Positions 47,352 to 61,281 are shown, numbered from the stretch's first letter. The stretch: 64,000 nt of DNA from Datnioides undecimradiatus (GCA_008933995.1 WARS01000015.1:2230501-2294500); one strand, 5' to 3'. A program made the numbers and translations. Notes: generated by a model not told the origin, from the sequence alone.

Positions 47352-50300
47352 CTGAAAGCAGAAAATCAAAGGTGGGAATTCAGAAACTCCTGAAAAGGCA
47401 CTATAATGATTCATTAATTCCTGCTACGTGCACGTTTCATTGTGTTCAGGATATTTCGTAGGCCTCCTGTTAATATTAAGTCCGAGGACCTCCTTCGAAG
47501 ACAGCCCTCCAGTCAATTCGTTTTGATGTTGTAAGGTTGTTGTGTTGGTCTTCCAGTTGCATCAATGTGCCTCATTGTTTTACGACTTGGATTTGGTAAT
47601 AAATGTCCCCGTATGTGTGTTCAATGGGGGTCTCTCTGAGTCAGTGGAACCACATGGAGTTTAACAGGTTTTGGCAAGTACTTGTGCAGGAGTGTGGGCT
47701 CACTGACCACCAGCAAGGTAATTACACACTGCAAAAGATGCACACAAGGATATTCAATGCTGAAATGCTGTCTTATCTAATTTGGTGTGCACATGGTACA
47801 TACAGTATATTACTCACATTCAGTTACTCACACAAGTAACTCACACAGCCAAACTGTATTTCATGAGAGAATAATTTGGGCCCCGTTGAGCTCATTAAAC
47901 TCACAAAGCTTTGTGACAACCATTAAAACTACATGTTACACTGTAGATGAAAATAAACAATGATTCTTTATGTGTATGAACCATTTCTAGGGTCAAACTT
48001 ACTAAGATTAGTTTGGATTGTTTGCGAGAAATTTGATATTTCTCTAGGAGCCATGAAAATAAAACGTAAGTCAAGTGTTGAATCATATGTATAGGATTGC
48101 ACTGATGTGCAAGAAGAGGAGAAGTGTCAATCTACTGCTACAGTCTAACACATCTCCATGGCCATGCAAGGCACAAACAGCTAAGCTTGTGAGATCCACA
48201 CTCCCAGGATTATTTTATACTGCAAAACTAAAACAGTTTGCCAATAGCGCACTGCTCATGTTAACTAGCCCTGAGGCTAATGTCCTGGCAAACTGCTGCA
48301 GTTTGAGCGATGCCTCCTGCCAGAAACTGCCTATGCTCCACACATCAGTTAGAGACGATGTTGATTTAAGGCTTCACAATGTAATCCTTGGGACTGTTTC
48401 TCAAATGTCCTTTTGGGTTTCTGGACATACATTGTTTTCCTTGTCAAAGGCCTTGAGAAACTTTTACTTGATTACGAATGTCCAGGCCAGAACATGTGAT
48501 TACTGCTTCCACGTGAAGTGAGAGGTGAGTTGGATATCTTCCCTGCTTAACTACAGGGCAAATGTGTGGAGATGGAGGGAAAAGGACAGCTAAATTGGCA
48601 GTTAGCCAAGCTGGACATGTTTGAAAAAATGCAAATGAGCGCCTTTGGACACTGTGCTATAAGTTAGGATGTGACAGCATGATTTTTTTTGTGTCTTTAT
48701 GTCCCTCACCGAATATGTTAAAAGAGCAGGTGGTCAAGGTTATTCAAAGTGAGACGTACAGAACTGACACAGACATCCACATGTGCCCTCTCCATGCACA
48801 TACATACATCAGTAAAGAACTTTGCAACAGATTAAAGTTGACCCTTTGTGCTTCAAGAAGGGGTGTGGCTGGACAGAGGGGCTGAACCCGATGAGGGAGC
48901 TGAAAGGTTCAACTTTAACCTCATAAAGTGAGCCCAGCTACTCATTAGTTACTCTAACATCTGTTGTGCAGTGTCGATGGCCCTGTGGTAATGACAGAAG
49001 GACACCCCAATTAAATAAACAGCGCTGTCTGTCAGGAATGGAGAGGAGCACGAAACCTTCAAAGCCAATACCGAAGTCTTCCTGTCCAGTTACTTGATCG
49101 ACATATGCAGTCGCTGGAATGCTGAAGTCATCAACCAAAGATCCCGTGCAGCTTCGACATACAGACTTTATCCTCCTCTCTTTCTCCCTCTGTAATTTTT
49201 TCCCCTCAACCTTTTCATTGTCAATTCTTCAGCACTGATGCATATGAAAACTGCAAGACATAACCGTGTGCAGGACGTGCTAGGCAAATGAGTCACAAAG
49301 AGAGCCTCTAATTATCCATCTTGGGTCTTGAATGAGGAGTTCATACAAAGTAGAAAAAGCTAAGGCAGTTAACTGTCTCTTTAATGGGGCCTGACAATTA
49401 GGCCAGTCCTCTCACTGTCCTTTCACTGGACTTTCCCCTCATGCTTTCTCCAGTACAATGGCTTCAAGATGAAAGGGAGAACTCTTTGGCAAGTCCACTG
49501 TTATCATGATCGGTCAGGGATTAAAGCAGTGCTGACATGAACAGCAGCACCAGAGCTATTGATCATTGTTTTCAGTTATTTTTAAACATATAATAAAACA
49601 AATCAAGGCTTATCTTAACTTTACAGTAGAAAGCCAGATCGAAATGTGTCTAAAAATCAGCTTGAACTGGCATATACCATAATGTTAGAGGCAGAATTAA
49701 GGAAGTGTCACCACAACTTGACTGATTTACGCCTCGACATAAAGACCTGCTTTTGAAAACCACTGTAACTTAAGCACAGACACTTTTAGTACCTAAATAT
49801 TCTTGCTGCCTGCAGAGGAGACTGTGATGTAGTGGTAATGGGTCAGGGCCATGCTTTGTGTCATCCTGTCCGACAATATCTGCCTTTTCTTACAAACAGA
49901 AACAACTTTTCTCTGAGCTCCTCATGGATTTCTTGTCACCATAAGTGAGGGAAAACATTTGACATTATTGGCAGTGTGTCTTCTTACTGGATTGTGTGCT
50001 CAGAACAACATGGCCTACCACTGAGAGAACATAATCCCCTGACAAAATCTGGAAAAATAACTGTAACTCTACAGATAGCTACGATGACACTTTTAAACCA
50101 CTGGCTGACAAATGAAGTGAAGCAAAGTGACGAAAGCGCTACTGCTCAGTGCATAATGTAGCTGAGGAAGCTGCAAGCCGCCCTCAAAAAGGTCCACGTT
50201 CCAGAAGAAGTGCAATACACATTACAATAATTTAAGTTAGACTGGATTCACAAAAGGAATACATAAAACTTCAGTCAGTAGCACATTCAGAATAGAAACA

Positions 50301-51830
50301 GTGGCATTTGTCATTTACAAAAAAAAAAAGTAACCTGCAATCTACTGGAACAAACAGGAGTAAGCCGCAGGAGAACAGAGATCACACAATTTCGGCTCTG
50401 AATTCAGATCTTTGAACAGATGACTAATTTCAAGATGGCAATCCTTTTAAACAAACATACGCCGTTTGCCTGCAAGGGTTGTTCTCCTGACCTCAGCTCT
50501 TCCGTGTACAACTTGCTAACCCTGGGATTCAGCAGCACAATAGCAGGTCATTTTCACATCTACAGTATTCACATAGGAATAAGTTACATTTGTAAATCCC
50601 TAAATCATGCTGAGTCTTGAACGTAAGCGAAGATTAGGGTTGTGTAAAAGTATAGAGACTCTAGCACAAAACAGCCTGTGGCAGCACAACAGTGTTTCTC
50701 ATCTGCTCTGCCGTTTGCAGAAGGCAGATTATGTTTTACCCAGAATGATAAAGAAAAGACTCTGACCTGATGTCATCTTTCATATAAAAAAAGAAAAAGA
50801 CCCCACTGAGAATGCATCAATCCTTGATTTGACCAAAGTCATCAAGAATGCACGTACTGCATTATAGCCTAAATCAGTCATATCACTGTAAACTTTAAAA
50901 CTTACACATGAAAATAGAAATAAGTCTGTTTAAAGCTATCAAACGCGCATTGCTTATTCAAAAAAAAACCCACACCCTCTATTCGAGGAGTCATCTGCAC
51001 TCTTGTATTAAAATATGCAAGACATAATTTATCTGTGGTTAACAATCTGACAGATTTGTTCTTACATGAAGAGCTCTTTAGGAGTGTCTGTGAAAGAGGG
51101 GTCGAGGGGGATTTTGAAACATGGTTTAAATGCAATCAAGATGCTGTCGTGGCTGGTTGAAGGGAGGGGACCTCATTGTGAAAACTCTGACGGAAAAGTG
51201 GACCACAAACATTTCAGCCCTACGTCATCAAGAGAACATAGGATCTATTAAGCTATACGTCATATCTATAGAGTCAAATTTGTCCTATATGATTTAACCT
51301 CGTGATTGTTTTGGAAAGATTTGTGCGATGCGTTAAGTACAATATGGTAAAAACAAACTAAAATGCAAAGTTACCAGAGCTAAAAACTCAAAATTATAAA
51401 AGAGTTTAACTTCCACTCTTGTGTGATGCAAAAAAAAAATCTCTATTATGTGTAACCATCAAGTATAAACAACATTACATATTCTACCTGACGACACAAT
51501 TCATTAATTTTCTAATGGATTTAAGTAGTCTTGTAGCACTGCTTTTCCCTTATGTTCACTTCGTTCTCTTTACCATAATATCTCTGATTTAAATAATGGT
51601 AACAGCCGAATTCAATACTAACGTTATATAACGCCTTCCTGTTTCTGCAAATGCTGTCTTGCTAGCAGGGGCAAAAAAGAGCTCTTATGGTAATGCAAGA
51701 GCAAGTATCGTGCTACAGTGGATCCGCCCTGCTTGAATATTACATTGGTATTCTCAACAGTCGGACTAAATTCAGAATAATGTTAGTGTGGAATTAGTGT
51801 TTAACTCGCAGTTTTCTCAAAAGACTTACG
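47352..51830 (-). other. xrcc4 5' intron
   Basis: Lies between the 5'UTR exon donor (GTAAGT, from 51829) and the first coding exon. Chance ORFs reach 148 codons on the plus strand (48075-48521) but show no domain or splice support. An additional untranslated exon cannot be excluded. Confidence 0.65.
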
Positions 51831-51990
51831 GTGCAGCGTGGGCTAACTACTGAGATGTCCAAGTGAGGTAATTTTTGAATGAGACGGAAATCATTACCGC
51901 TCTCTCTGTTGACAATTTTGACAGAAGTTTCAACCTTCAACTCTTGTGCTCTCAGCCAATCAGGAGACGCGGTTTTGCTGCGCAGTTGCG
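51830..51990 (-). other. xrcc4: xrcc4 5'UTR exon (5' end approximate)
   Basis: The donor CACC|GTAAGTC ends the exon at 51830. No coding frame is needed, as the start codon is in the next recognised exon. The 5' end is estimated from the promoter region. Confidence 0.5.
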
Positions 51991-52070
51991 CTTTTACGTA
52001 ACACTTTTTGGTTACGTTACGTAAATTCCGGAGAGCAGGAAGTGTGATGTGGCTTTGACTCACAACAAAA
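51831..52070. promoter_or_regulatory. Bidirectional promoter of xrcc4 and tmem167a
   Basis: The two genes diverge from within about 240 bp. The interval holds a CCAAT box (CAGCCAATCAGG near 51955), an ETS-like ATTCCGG (52025-52031) and two perfect TTACGTAA palindromes (51994-52001 and 52017-52024). The human XRCC4/TMEM167A pair is also head-to-head. Initiation sites are not resolved. Confidence 0.7.
51994..52024. promoter_or_regulatory. Two TTACGTAA palindromes
   Basis: TTACGTAA is the consensus of PAR-bZIP and NFIL3-type factors and is close to CREB/ATF sites. The starts are 23 bp apart, just upstream of the tmem167a start codon. Confidence 0.6.
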
Positions 52071-52073
52071 ATG
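52071..52073 (+). CDS. tmem167a: tmem167a exon 1 coding part (start codon only)
   Basis: ATG is followed directly by donor GTAAGC at 52074. Placement rests on the next exon starting in frame with TCG (Ser2) and on the promoter just upstream. Confidence 0.93.
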
Positions 52074-55000
52074 GTAAGCTTGATTTTATAAAGCAAGTGC
52101 TGCTGTTCTTTAACAACGTATTTTAAGGGTTATTTATAGCATATATTTTACTTCTCCTTTGTGTCATCTATGCACTGTGGTAATTCCTAACGCTAGTACT
52201 CGTTTAAATGAAGGGTGTATATGAAATGCTAAATTTCCTAGCTAGCGCTGGCTAGCTAAGACGTGCTAAACTTTTAGGTAACTAGCTATCACATTGTGTT
52301 TCTGTCCCTAAATATCTTATTATCACACATTTATATCGTCCCATAAGTTGCGGTTGGGTAGATACCAGGTCGTTTGTTATCAACGGCTACACTAATCACT
52401 CATTGATGAATACGGCGAAAGCGAGCATCGCAATGTTTTTAAGTGTGTGCCACGTAGCTGCACCACAGTTCAGGGAGCATGCATTTATGTGTGTGATTCA
52501 ACTGCATAGCGGATTGGTATTACGCTGATGGTGTTTATAAGGTTGCAGGAATAGAATTTTTGAGTTTCAAAGTGATATAGGTAGTTAATAACTTACTACC
52601 TTGAACTCAAAGCAAAAACAAAACTAAAAACGAAACAAGGGAAGATCTATAACAGCAGAATATTATTTGTGCACGATCATCTTTAATTAAGTTTAAGCTA
52701 AGATTGTTTATACATGTTTGATAAGATATATATGATTCAAAAGATACATTTAGAATGATAGATGATATAGAGTACTACTACTGTCAGAAGAAACAGAGGG
52801 CTTGGCAGGGAAAAAAGCAAAGCCCCTTGGTACCTTCACAATCCATTAATTATGCAGGAATTGAGAGTGTTGCAGAAATTATGACACATGTTTTTTTTGG
52901 GGGGGCAGGTTCATCCACATGGTTGAATGCATGTATCCTTACGTTTGATAAGCTCCTCGGCCAAATGAAATAGTGTAATGCCATTTAATAAACTACAAAA
53001 GCAGGTTTTTAAAATTTCATGCATCAGTTTCCTTGTTAGATGTGCCATGTTGATGGCAAGCTTAGCTACACTCAAGTGTACACTTGTACCTTTACACATA
53101 TTCACAGATTTCCTTACTTTACTCAGATTTTAAGCAACAGACCCACTGATTCATAACATAACACAACACAGCTGTACCTCATGATTTAAAATTTCTGTTT
53201 ACCGTGTCAGGAGCCTTAAGAGCATCACCAGGAGGCACAAAGGTGGTCAAGAGTTGGACAGTTATGCTTTAATACATAAAAACAAACAGGAAATCACAAA
53301 TCTGCAGTTCATTGCAGATTTGTCTGTCACACTTCGCTATACAAATAATCTGCACAGCTCAAAGCCAGGCAGAGGAGTCTGGGGTCTCTGTTTTGGCGTG
53401 TGACAGTCTTAGATTTGGACATTAATTTGGAAATCAGGATATGCGCACACTTGGCTGTCAGTACATGGTAAATCAAGCTATCTGTCCCCCAATCTGGTGT
53501 TGAGTCGATGGCAATCGTGTGGCTCTAACTGGGTGTATGCAGCCAGTCCCCATCTTTGTCACAGTACCAGAATGAAAAAACCAGAACAACATTCCTCCCT
53601 ACAAATAGCATAACATCACTATCACAGGAAGTTATCTTTAGTGACTTCACTGGTTCTAATTTTGACAATGTCTTGCTGGTAATCTGCACTAGAATCATAT
53701 CTGAACATAACATTTCGTTTCTTTTCATCCTGCAGTCGGCCATTTTCAACTTCCAGTCACTGCTGACAGTGATTCTCCTCCTGATCTGTACGTGTGCCTA
53801 CATCAGAGCGATGGCTCCCAGCCTGCTAGACAAAAACAAGACCGGGTATGATTACATACGTAACAATAAAGCTGCTCTTTTGATTAACTGAACTCTCAAA
53901 TATGTAACTGTGTCTCTTTTAAATGGAGCACAATCTCATAACTAACTATATAACTAAATCATTGGAGGTAAAGGTTAGGCCTGCCATACATAGAAGCAGT
54001 TCAAATGGAGAAATGTCCTTGGAACAGAGTACCAAGTCTAAGCCTCAGGGCATAAAATCAGGGCATTGAGAAAGATCACGCCCTAATATTATGGCCCTTT
54101 TAATTTCAGTTAGTGCTTATTACTTTTTAGTGTTACAGAGTAACAAGCAACGGCAGACAAAGCAATTGTAACACAAATTATTTGTATGTAATGTGAGTAC
54201 TCCCCATTCTGCCCTGTCCTTTAATACCCTATTACCCACAACTTATTTTATTTTAACCGTCTATTTAATGCAAGTAGTTTACTACTTCTCTTCTTTTCTA
54301 TTTTGTCTTTGAAAATCGAACATTTAACAACAAAAATGCTCTGCGGTTAAGCTGATTCTGATGGAGTGTATGTGTAAAGAACTTTTAATGATCCATCCCT
54401 CTGTAACTCACTGCGGTTCACACTTGCTTATTTTCTCAAGTAATAAGAAGCTCCTCATCGAGGCGAGTAAAGTAGCAGTAGACCTAAATTTTCAGCATTA
54501 CTGGAACATTATTATTCTTGGATGTACAAACTCAGTGATTCACTTCTAATAAGTCTGGCACAGCCCAGGAACAGCCACACACATTCTCACACACTTGCTT
54601 ACACACACACACACATACACCATTGGAGCAGGGAGGGACATCCCCTTCAGACAAACTCATGAGCCTGAGAGCGGCAGATGGGATGATTTAATAGTTTTGC
54701 CTCTTGATTGATTCGTTGACTGAGGCATGGGCCATTATTTGTGTTGACTTGGTGCCACACATTATGCAAATAATTCTTGTGTGGTAGAATTCGAGGGGAA
54801 TACCATCTCCAGGCTAACTTAAACAGTTTGCATTCTGTACAGAAAAAACATATTTACATTGTAAAAAATGTATGTTTAAAACCAGACCTATTCTAAGTCA
54901 ATAAAAGAAAATCTTACAGTGCGGATACTGACACCATCTGGTCAGTTTGATAGTACACAGGTAAACTTGCAGACATACACACGCGCGCACACACATGTGC

Positions 55001-55088
55001 ATGGCAGTCAGACAGATCAGAAAAGAGAAAGCCTGGAATGAGACGTTTGCCTCAAACACAATATGTCTGTCAGTTACATATATACTTT

Positions 55089-55121
<33 letters not shown>

Positions 55122-55442
55122 CCAACACCCAGCCTGTTTTTATACCGTATAATATCAAAACAAAGTCATGTCTGCCTTTTTGTAGCATAAATAGAGGCAG
55201 ATCATTCTTCCTGCTTGTAATTTTTATGATTATTTTGTGTTTTAGGCTTCTAGGAATTTTCTGGAAGTGTGCCAGAATAGGTAAGACTGGTTTAAATCAT
55301 GTTTTTTTTTTATTTCAGTGTTTCAATAAAATGTCCTAAAAGATGACTTATGATTTATTTCTTTTCTCCAGGTGAGCGGAAGAGTCCGTGGGTGGCTTGC
55401 TGCTGTGTCATCATGGCTTTTAGTATACTATTTCTCCAGTAG
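52071..55442 (+). CDS. tmem167a: Kish-A / TMEM167A, small secretory-pathway membrane protein (complete)
   Basis: TMEM167A (Kish) is a small Golgi-associated membrane protein reported to act in constitutive secretion. The coding sequence joins 52071..52073, 53736..53845, 55246..55280 and 55372..55442: 219 nt, 72 residues, the same length as the human protein. Translation begins [19 protein letters not shown], continues [37 protein letters not shown] and ends [16 protein letters not shown]. Two hydrophobic segments (residues about 7-25 and 52-71) fit two membrane passes. Nearly every residue matches the human protein as I remember it. Exon 1 contributes only the ATG. The gene is head-to-head with xrcc4. 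Confidence 0.97.
52074..53735 (+). other. tmem167a intron 1
   Basis: Donor GTAAGC to acceptor CATCCTGCAG. AT-rich, with no other coding sequence seen. Confidence 0.8.
53736..53845 (+). CDS. tmem167a: tmem167a exon 2
   Basis: A 110-nt exon encoding [19 protein letters not shown] through [10 protein letters not shown] and two bases of Gly. It contains the first membrane segment. Acceptor is TCCTGCAG; donor is GTATGA. Confidence 0.97.
53846..55245 (+). other. tmem167a intron 2
   Basis: Contains a TA/CA dinucleotide repeat at 55088-55121. No other exon recognised. Confidence 0.8.
55088..55121. repeat. TA then CA dinucleotide microsatellite
   Basis: A TA run followed by about 10 CA units. Confidence 0.9.
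55246..55280 (+). CDS. tmem167a: tmem167a exon 3 (35 nt)
   Basis: A small exon encoding (G)[11 protein letters not shown] and the first base of Gly. Acceptor is GTGTTTTAG; donor is GTAAGA. It is in frame with both neighbours and separated from exon 4 by only 91 nt. Confidence 0.96.
55372..55442 (+). CDS. tmem167a: tmem167a exon 4 and stop
   Basis: Acceptor TTTTCTCCAG ends at 55371. The 71-nt coding part encodes (G)[20 protein letters not shown] and LQ, then TAG. It carries the second membrane segment and the short C-terminus. Confidence 0.97.
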
Positions 55443-57590
55443 CAGTCCAAAGAAAACCACAGATGGAAACATTGGGGAAATAAACGGACAGCAAGGCATG
55501 GACAGTACAATCCTAGAAGCACAACAGGACCTCCAGTGGTTGTCACTTAGATAATGTAAAAACGGAGACCCGTCACCACTCACCGTAGCCACGGAGAGAG
55601 AAAATGTGTCTGTGTAGGGGGAGGGGTGGGAGCTGATAGCCCCAGAGTGTGTCTAGATCCCTGCACGGACTTCCAGGGCTGTCCTTGTGTTTGCTTATAT
55701 GGAATGTTTACTCCAGATGTGTGTGTATGTGTCGGGGGGGGGATACTTTCTGTTATCTACTATTTAGTCTGAAGGAAAGAATTCACATTCTGACATCATT
55801 TGTGGGATCAAATGAAACATTGTATGTCCAAACATTTCAAACAGATACCCCCTCCCCCCTTTGAGTTTGTCACAAATGTACCGATCTGTTTGAAATTCGA
55901 CAAAAAAGGACCTTCATAACTGTTCGCAGCTCTCACGCGGTTCACATGGAAGCTTCTATTTGTAAACTGAGATATAATGAGGTGTGGCCATTGAACCATC
56001 TCGTCACCTTCTTTAAGTTTAACGTGCTGTTTGTTGTATCTAAAAATGGCGATCGGATTCCCCAGCAAACAAAACAATATCATAGCTCTCTGAAAAGACC
56101 TCAAAAGAGCTACTGATGTTTTCAAAGTCAGTCAGTTTGCCGCTATTTATTAAAGAACCTTTTTGGAAATCTGGTCTGAAAAGGCTGATTTTTGTCAGTG
56201 AGACTCGACCACTTTGATCGCCTGTTGTGATGATCCCTCTCTGTACGATGAAGTGTCATCAGTAATGAGTTAAAACATGGAAAATACACGATGATGCCGT
56301 TAAACATTCAATCTTGCCTCTTTTAAGGACTTGATTACACATACTGTGGTCGACGGTTGCTGCAGCTTCTGAGTTGAACCCAAGCTTTTTCAACTAGTTT
56401 CAGAGGGAAAGGAAACTATGACCTCAAGCATTGCTGCATTAAGTCTCTTGTGAAGTGCAGTCCTCTGGGTTTGCCATGGAGTGAGATGGACAGTGAAGAG
56501 TTTATGATAACCTCCTCTGTAACCTCGCAGTCAACACTCATCTTCACAGGGTTTACTGCAAAGAGCTGCCAGCTGATTGTACCACATAGCATGGCACTGT
56601 TGGATAGCTGTCTAGTATTTAGTCTCGGATATATACAGTAGAATGAGCTGCTTGGTTTACATTCAACCCAAGAAGACCTTTTAAAGTAATGCCTTGAAGG
56701 GTTGGACAGGACTCAGGAGACTGTGGAGAATATCCAGAATGTTTTTGGAGAAGTTCCGACTTTGTGTAATTGGTGATTTAGTTGACAAATCCTCTCAATT
56801 TCATCTTTTAACTGTGGCAGCATGAAAGAAGAATTCCAGTCGTTTCCATGTGACACGTCTATTCCGAACACTGCATATAATAAGCTTAAATTATATGACT
56901 TCTGTGAAAGACTAGTGACAAGTTTCAACTTCAACAAAGCGTCTGGCTTCATTTATATTGTCAGCCGCAGAATCGGACCAATTTATCAAATCCCAGCAAA
57001 TCTGACATGTGCTCTTTAAGGAAATAGCACACATCACGAGTTTGTCAAGTACAATTGCAAGAAAAAGGGGGTAAATCACAAACACAGACACATAAACACT
57101 TAAAGTTATGGTGGTTACGACAATCCCACACACATATTTTGGCGTGTGTGTAGGGCAGAGGTTTTAAATAAAGGAGGAGACTTGTTGACATTCTCACCTT
57201 TGATATTCTGATCACTGATGAGTGTCCAGATCCCAACACCCCCACACACAGCCCCTTGTTAGGGCACGGGATACCGTATTGGTGTGCATCTGTTTTGGCA
57301 CTACCCGGTCTAGATAAAGCATCAAGTGAAGCCTGCCGGTAAAGTTGTGATTATCAGCCAGTGACGCAGATACAGGAGACACACGGGAGCAGGAAGCTCT
57401 CAGTCGTCTGCTTCTATCTTGGGCAGCAGAGATACTGGAGAGACATCACTGTGTCAGTGGACCAAGCTAATGTCCTGGGTCATGATGAAAGGAAAAACAA
57501 TACAGAAGACCTGGAGCTGGTGATAGCAGCTGTTATCAGTGGTCCAATTCTGGTTATTTGCACAAAATAAACATATGAGGAGAATATTGA
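55443..57590 (+). other. tmem167a: tmem167a 3'UTR region (3' end uncertain)
   Basis: AATAAA hexamers on the plus strand occur at 55479-55484, 57167-57172 and 57566-57571, so short and long 3'UTRs are possible. ORFs in the interval are small and unsupported. Confidence 0.4.
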
Positions 57591-60500
57591 CTGATTGGTT
57601 CTGTAGCTGGAAATGAAAACCCTACCCAAATTGTTAAGAAAGTAAATAGATGGTTGGGAAATTCACACTCCTGGGTGTGGCCCAAAGGCCTTCTGGGGAC
57701 AGAGTCAAACTTTTTCTCTTCTTTTTACTTTTTGGATCAAAATGATTACTCTTAATCTCCCGTAAACTGTGGGCATGGTTGTAATGACAAAGAAGAATAT
57801 CTGGCGGTGACTCTGTGACTGGATGCCCGAAACAACATTTGTACTGTTGCTGTTGTTATTGAAGTGACTTAATGCAGGTCCTGATTTCTGTGTTTGAGTT
57901 GGCTAATCAAAATTTACTCAAATGAATGCCAAGAGACCTTTTTCTTCTCAGCGTGTCACAATTCGGCTTTACATGTCATCTGTTGAGCGTCATTACCTTC
58001 ATCCTTGACGTTTTTGTTGCTCGACCCCTCCAGACCTATGCAAGGCTTGCAACAAAACTGATTAAACTAACTGCACTTATTTAAAAGTGAAGCAGTCACA
58101 GCAATAAAGCTAACCAGCTCCATAGGTTTTGAAACAGTGTTCTGAATATTCTTGAATAATGTTGATATATCCATACATATATTTATTTGATTACCATTTT
58201 TAATCCAACAAAAACTCAACTCAGAGCTCATCTTAGAAAAATAAAACTGAAACACAACATAATCTGTAAACAGTTTACCCAATAAATAAAATACTAACAC
58301 TTAAAGTTATGCAAAACTAAGAGATTGTATATGTTTCTTTAATTTTACTACGCACAAGTTTATAATCTTTCTTAAACGGGGTCCACCAAAGAGAGTTTTC
58401 CATGAGCCCTCTTACCTTTTTTATTCCAAATGGATCAGAGCAGCAGCCAAAGATGTGACAGCATGAGGTGGCATGAAACTTCAACATCTAATCCAAAACA
58501 CCTCATTTAATACACTGTGGTGTTTCATGCCTCATTAATTTACATTAATAATTATGGCAAATGTCAGCTGTGTCATAAGGAGGTACATATGATTGATGTG
58601 GATAGTCAGGAGTCATGTTGACCTCACTGATTGGTACAATACTGAGCTCATTCAGTTTCATTTCCAGATTTATTTTCTATTTTTTTCCTCCAGCGTTGGT
58701 TGAAACGTACTCTCGGACGATCGACAAGGGCATTTACATCAAATGTTTCATAATCATTCACTGCATTTGCAAATTTTCCCTCAGATAATTGGAAATTGGT
58801 AATGTTCCATGTACGATACAATAATAATATATATCAATGCAATAACTCATATCATTGAGTATTTGCACTTTAAACATCATCATCTGTGAAGCTCCACCAG
58901 AGGAGTACCCAAAGCACATTATTCTAATTTCCCCCGTTTCGTTTCTCCTTTGATCAGTCAGGAGAGTTTCTTGCAGTCGTTCTGAGGACTTCAAAGGCAA
59001 TCAGGCTAATAAAGTCCGTACCATCTCCCGCTGAGCGGACCAGAAGTGTCCAAACAGACCTTGACCCTTTAAATGATCAGTGGAGCCTGTTTGAATCACC
59101 ACATTGACTGCTGTTGGGGGGGGGGGATAAAAGATGAATGGAGGAAAAGTAAACTGTGAGAGATGCCTGGATGGTGAGATGTAAGCGGGATAATGACAAG
59201 GAGACAGAGAGAGGAGAGAAAAAACATGAACAGAGTGGATTAGTCCTTATTATACCACGAGTGTATCTCAGTGATCAACCTCCCAGTGACCCCATATTTT
59301 ACTCCTTGGTTGTTTATTTATTCAAGAGCTTGTGGCTTCTTAGTTTACTGATACCTAGGAGGGCAAGTTTTCTCTTGTGGCTGCCTGTGGTTTCAGCAAC
59401 AAACCCAAACTCCTCTTTAGACATAGAGGATTACAAAGGCCACTGTATGATAGATTAAAACTGCTTGACATCACATTCATACTGCAAAGCCTTTGTTCTG
59501 TCCTCACTTCCTCATTAGGAGCGTGCAACCTTTGTTTTGGGCCTTTCAGGGAACAAACGACAAGAGTAACGTTGCCAGCTGAAAGACACCAATATCCTCC
59601 ATGTAGGGCAAGTCTGGGTCGACGTGCCCGATGACAATGTGTGTTAATGGCTTTGTAATGAACCTTAGTTTAAATGTGTACAAGCTTATATAGTCTCAGT
59701 CTCAATCTTCAGTCCGAGGCCTTCTAGGTCACTCTAACTCCTTCCACGTGTAATCTTTTACCAGATATTTTATGGTTAACAGGAGAAAATTTAAAACTCG
59801 GTCCTGGTAGACAGCTCCCTGTGGCCACAAAAACTGGGGCACTGCATGTCTCCTTTGAAGGTGGCACTCGCAGTTTGTTCAGAGGACATCTCGCTCCATG
59901 CTCATTAGCCCGAGGCAGGAGTTGTCTCTGCGTAACAAGGCAGTTCCACAAAGCTGGAGAGCCCAAGGTCTGTGCCAGCGGGGATTTGTCAGTGGTAGAA
60001 ATAGATATGAAGTCTCTGTGATCTGAATAAATGATGACGCTGAATAAGACACTCTGAAATCTGACTTCAAACTTAGGCAAATGAGACATTCGGGAGGACG
60101 GGGGGGTCAAAGTTTTACAGTCCTGATGTGGAAGTTTGTGTCCACATTGTTCAATGAAGTGTTCAGGCTGCAGCAGTGTGAGCTCAATACTCATTCTAAA
60201 CATTACAAACTACAGATTGTGTGGCAGATATGGCTGACTATATGGCATTGCATCATGTTTGTCTCCTCTATAAGAGCAGCCCAGAGGGCACCTATTCATG
60301 CTTTATCTAGCCTTCTAGCCAGTAAGAAGGCACTTTTGCAGCATTTGTTGTTGCAGGGGAGTCCTTGAACATAACTTAACAGCTGCTTTGCATTAAGGTG
60401 TGAAAGTGCTGGCTCCTTTACATTACCGACTGAGACCCCTCAATGGAACAGAAGCATTATGAATTTTATTCATCACTGTAAATACCAACACCAACCAGGA

Positions 60501-61281
60501 CAATGACTTGCAAAATAACTTGTGTCATTGTGTCGTGACAACAGCTGTGCAGAATAAAGGTTAATACCGTTTTAAAAATCAATTTAATTTAGCTTAAGAA
60601 GGCTTGTTTGAAAAATACATGCCCGTATTTACAAATGCATTTATTTATTAACTTATTTTGAAAGGTTATGTCAAAAGCTAAGTCAAATTACATAATATCT
60701 TTGAAACAGTAACCTGACTTCTGACGTAGAGAAACCCAATGTTAGGATGCAGAAGTCAATATAAGTTTACATTCTTCTTAAAGACTGAAATACAAATATG
60801 ACAAACTTATAAAGTCACGTAGTTGCAGCTCTCAAATTCTGTGGAAAACACACATATGACAGTAAAAAGCTCTGCTGGTGTCTTGTTCTGACTTGTTCTG
60901 ATTATCAAGTGCTACCATTCTTGGGTAAATTCTCACTTACTGGCACTGAAGCCACATTTGGTTTGTACAGGTTCTACACTTGTCTGTGAACACTATCGGA
61001 GTTTCTTACTAACAGTTTCATAAGCGCCTACATTTGGCACACAAACAAACTGCCTAGTTTCACACATTATTATATCTTTCATTCAACTGATGATGTGTAA
61101 AACTGGTGATGACGTGTACGATTGAGCAATGAAGGTGAATTGAAAACCTCATAAACGGGTTCTGGCCTTTGTGCAAGTCCTCTTCTTACGCAGAGCATAT
61201 TTTATATAATTATTTTAACTTTTTTTTTTTTTTAGCCTGTTCACTAAAAGTGTAGGACAGAATACATTCCATATGTATATA

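Noticed and set aside
48075..48521. 148-codon plus-strand ORF inside an xrcc4 intron
   Set aside because: No recognisable domain and no support on either side; treated as chance.
59724..60203. 159-codon minus-strand ORF
   Set aside because: No domain, no splice or promoter context, no low-complexity or membrane pattern; size is compatible with chance in 6 kb of intergenic DNA.
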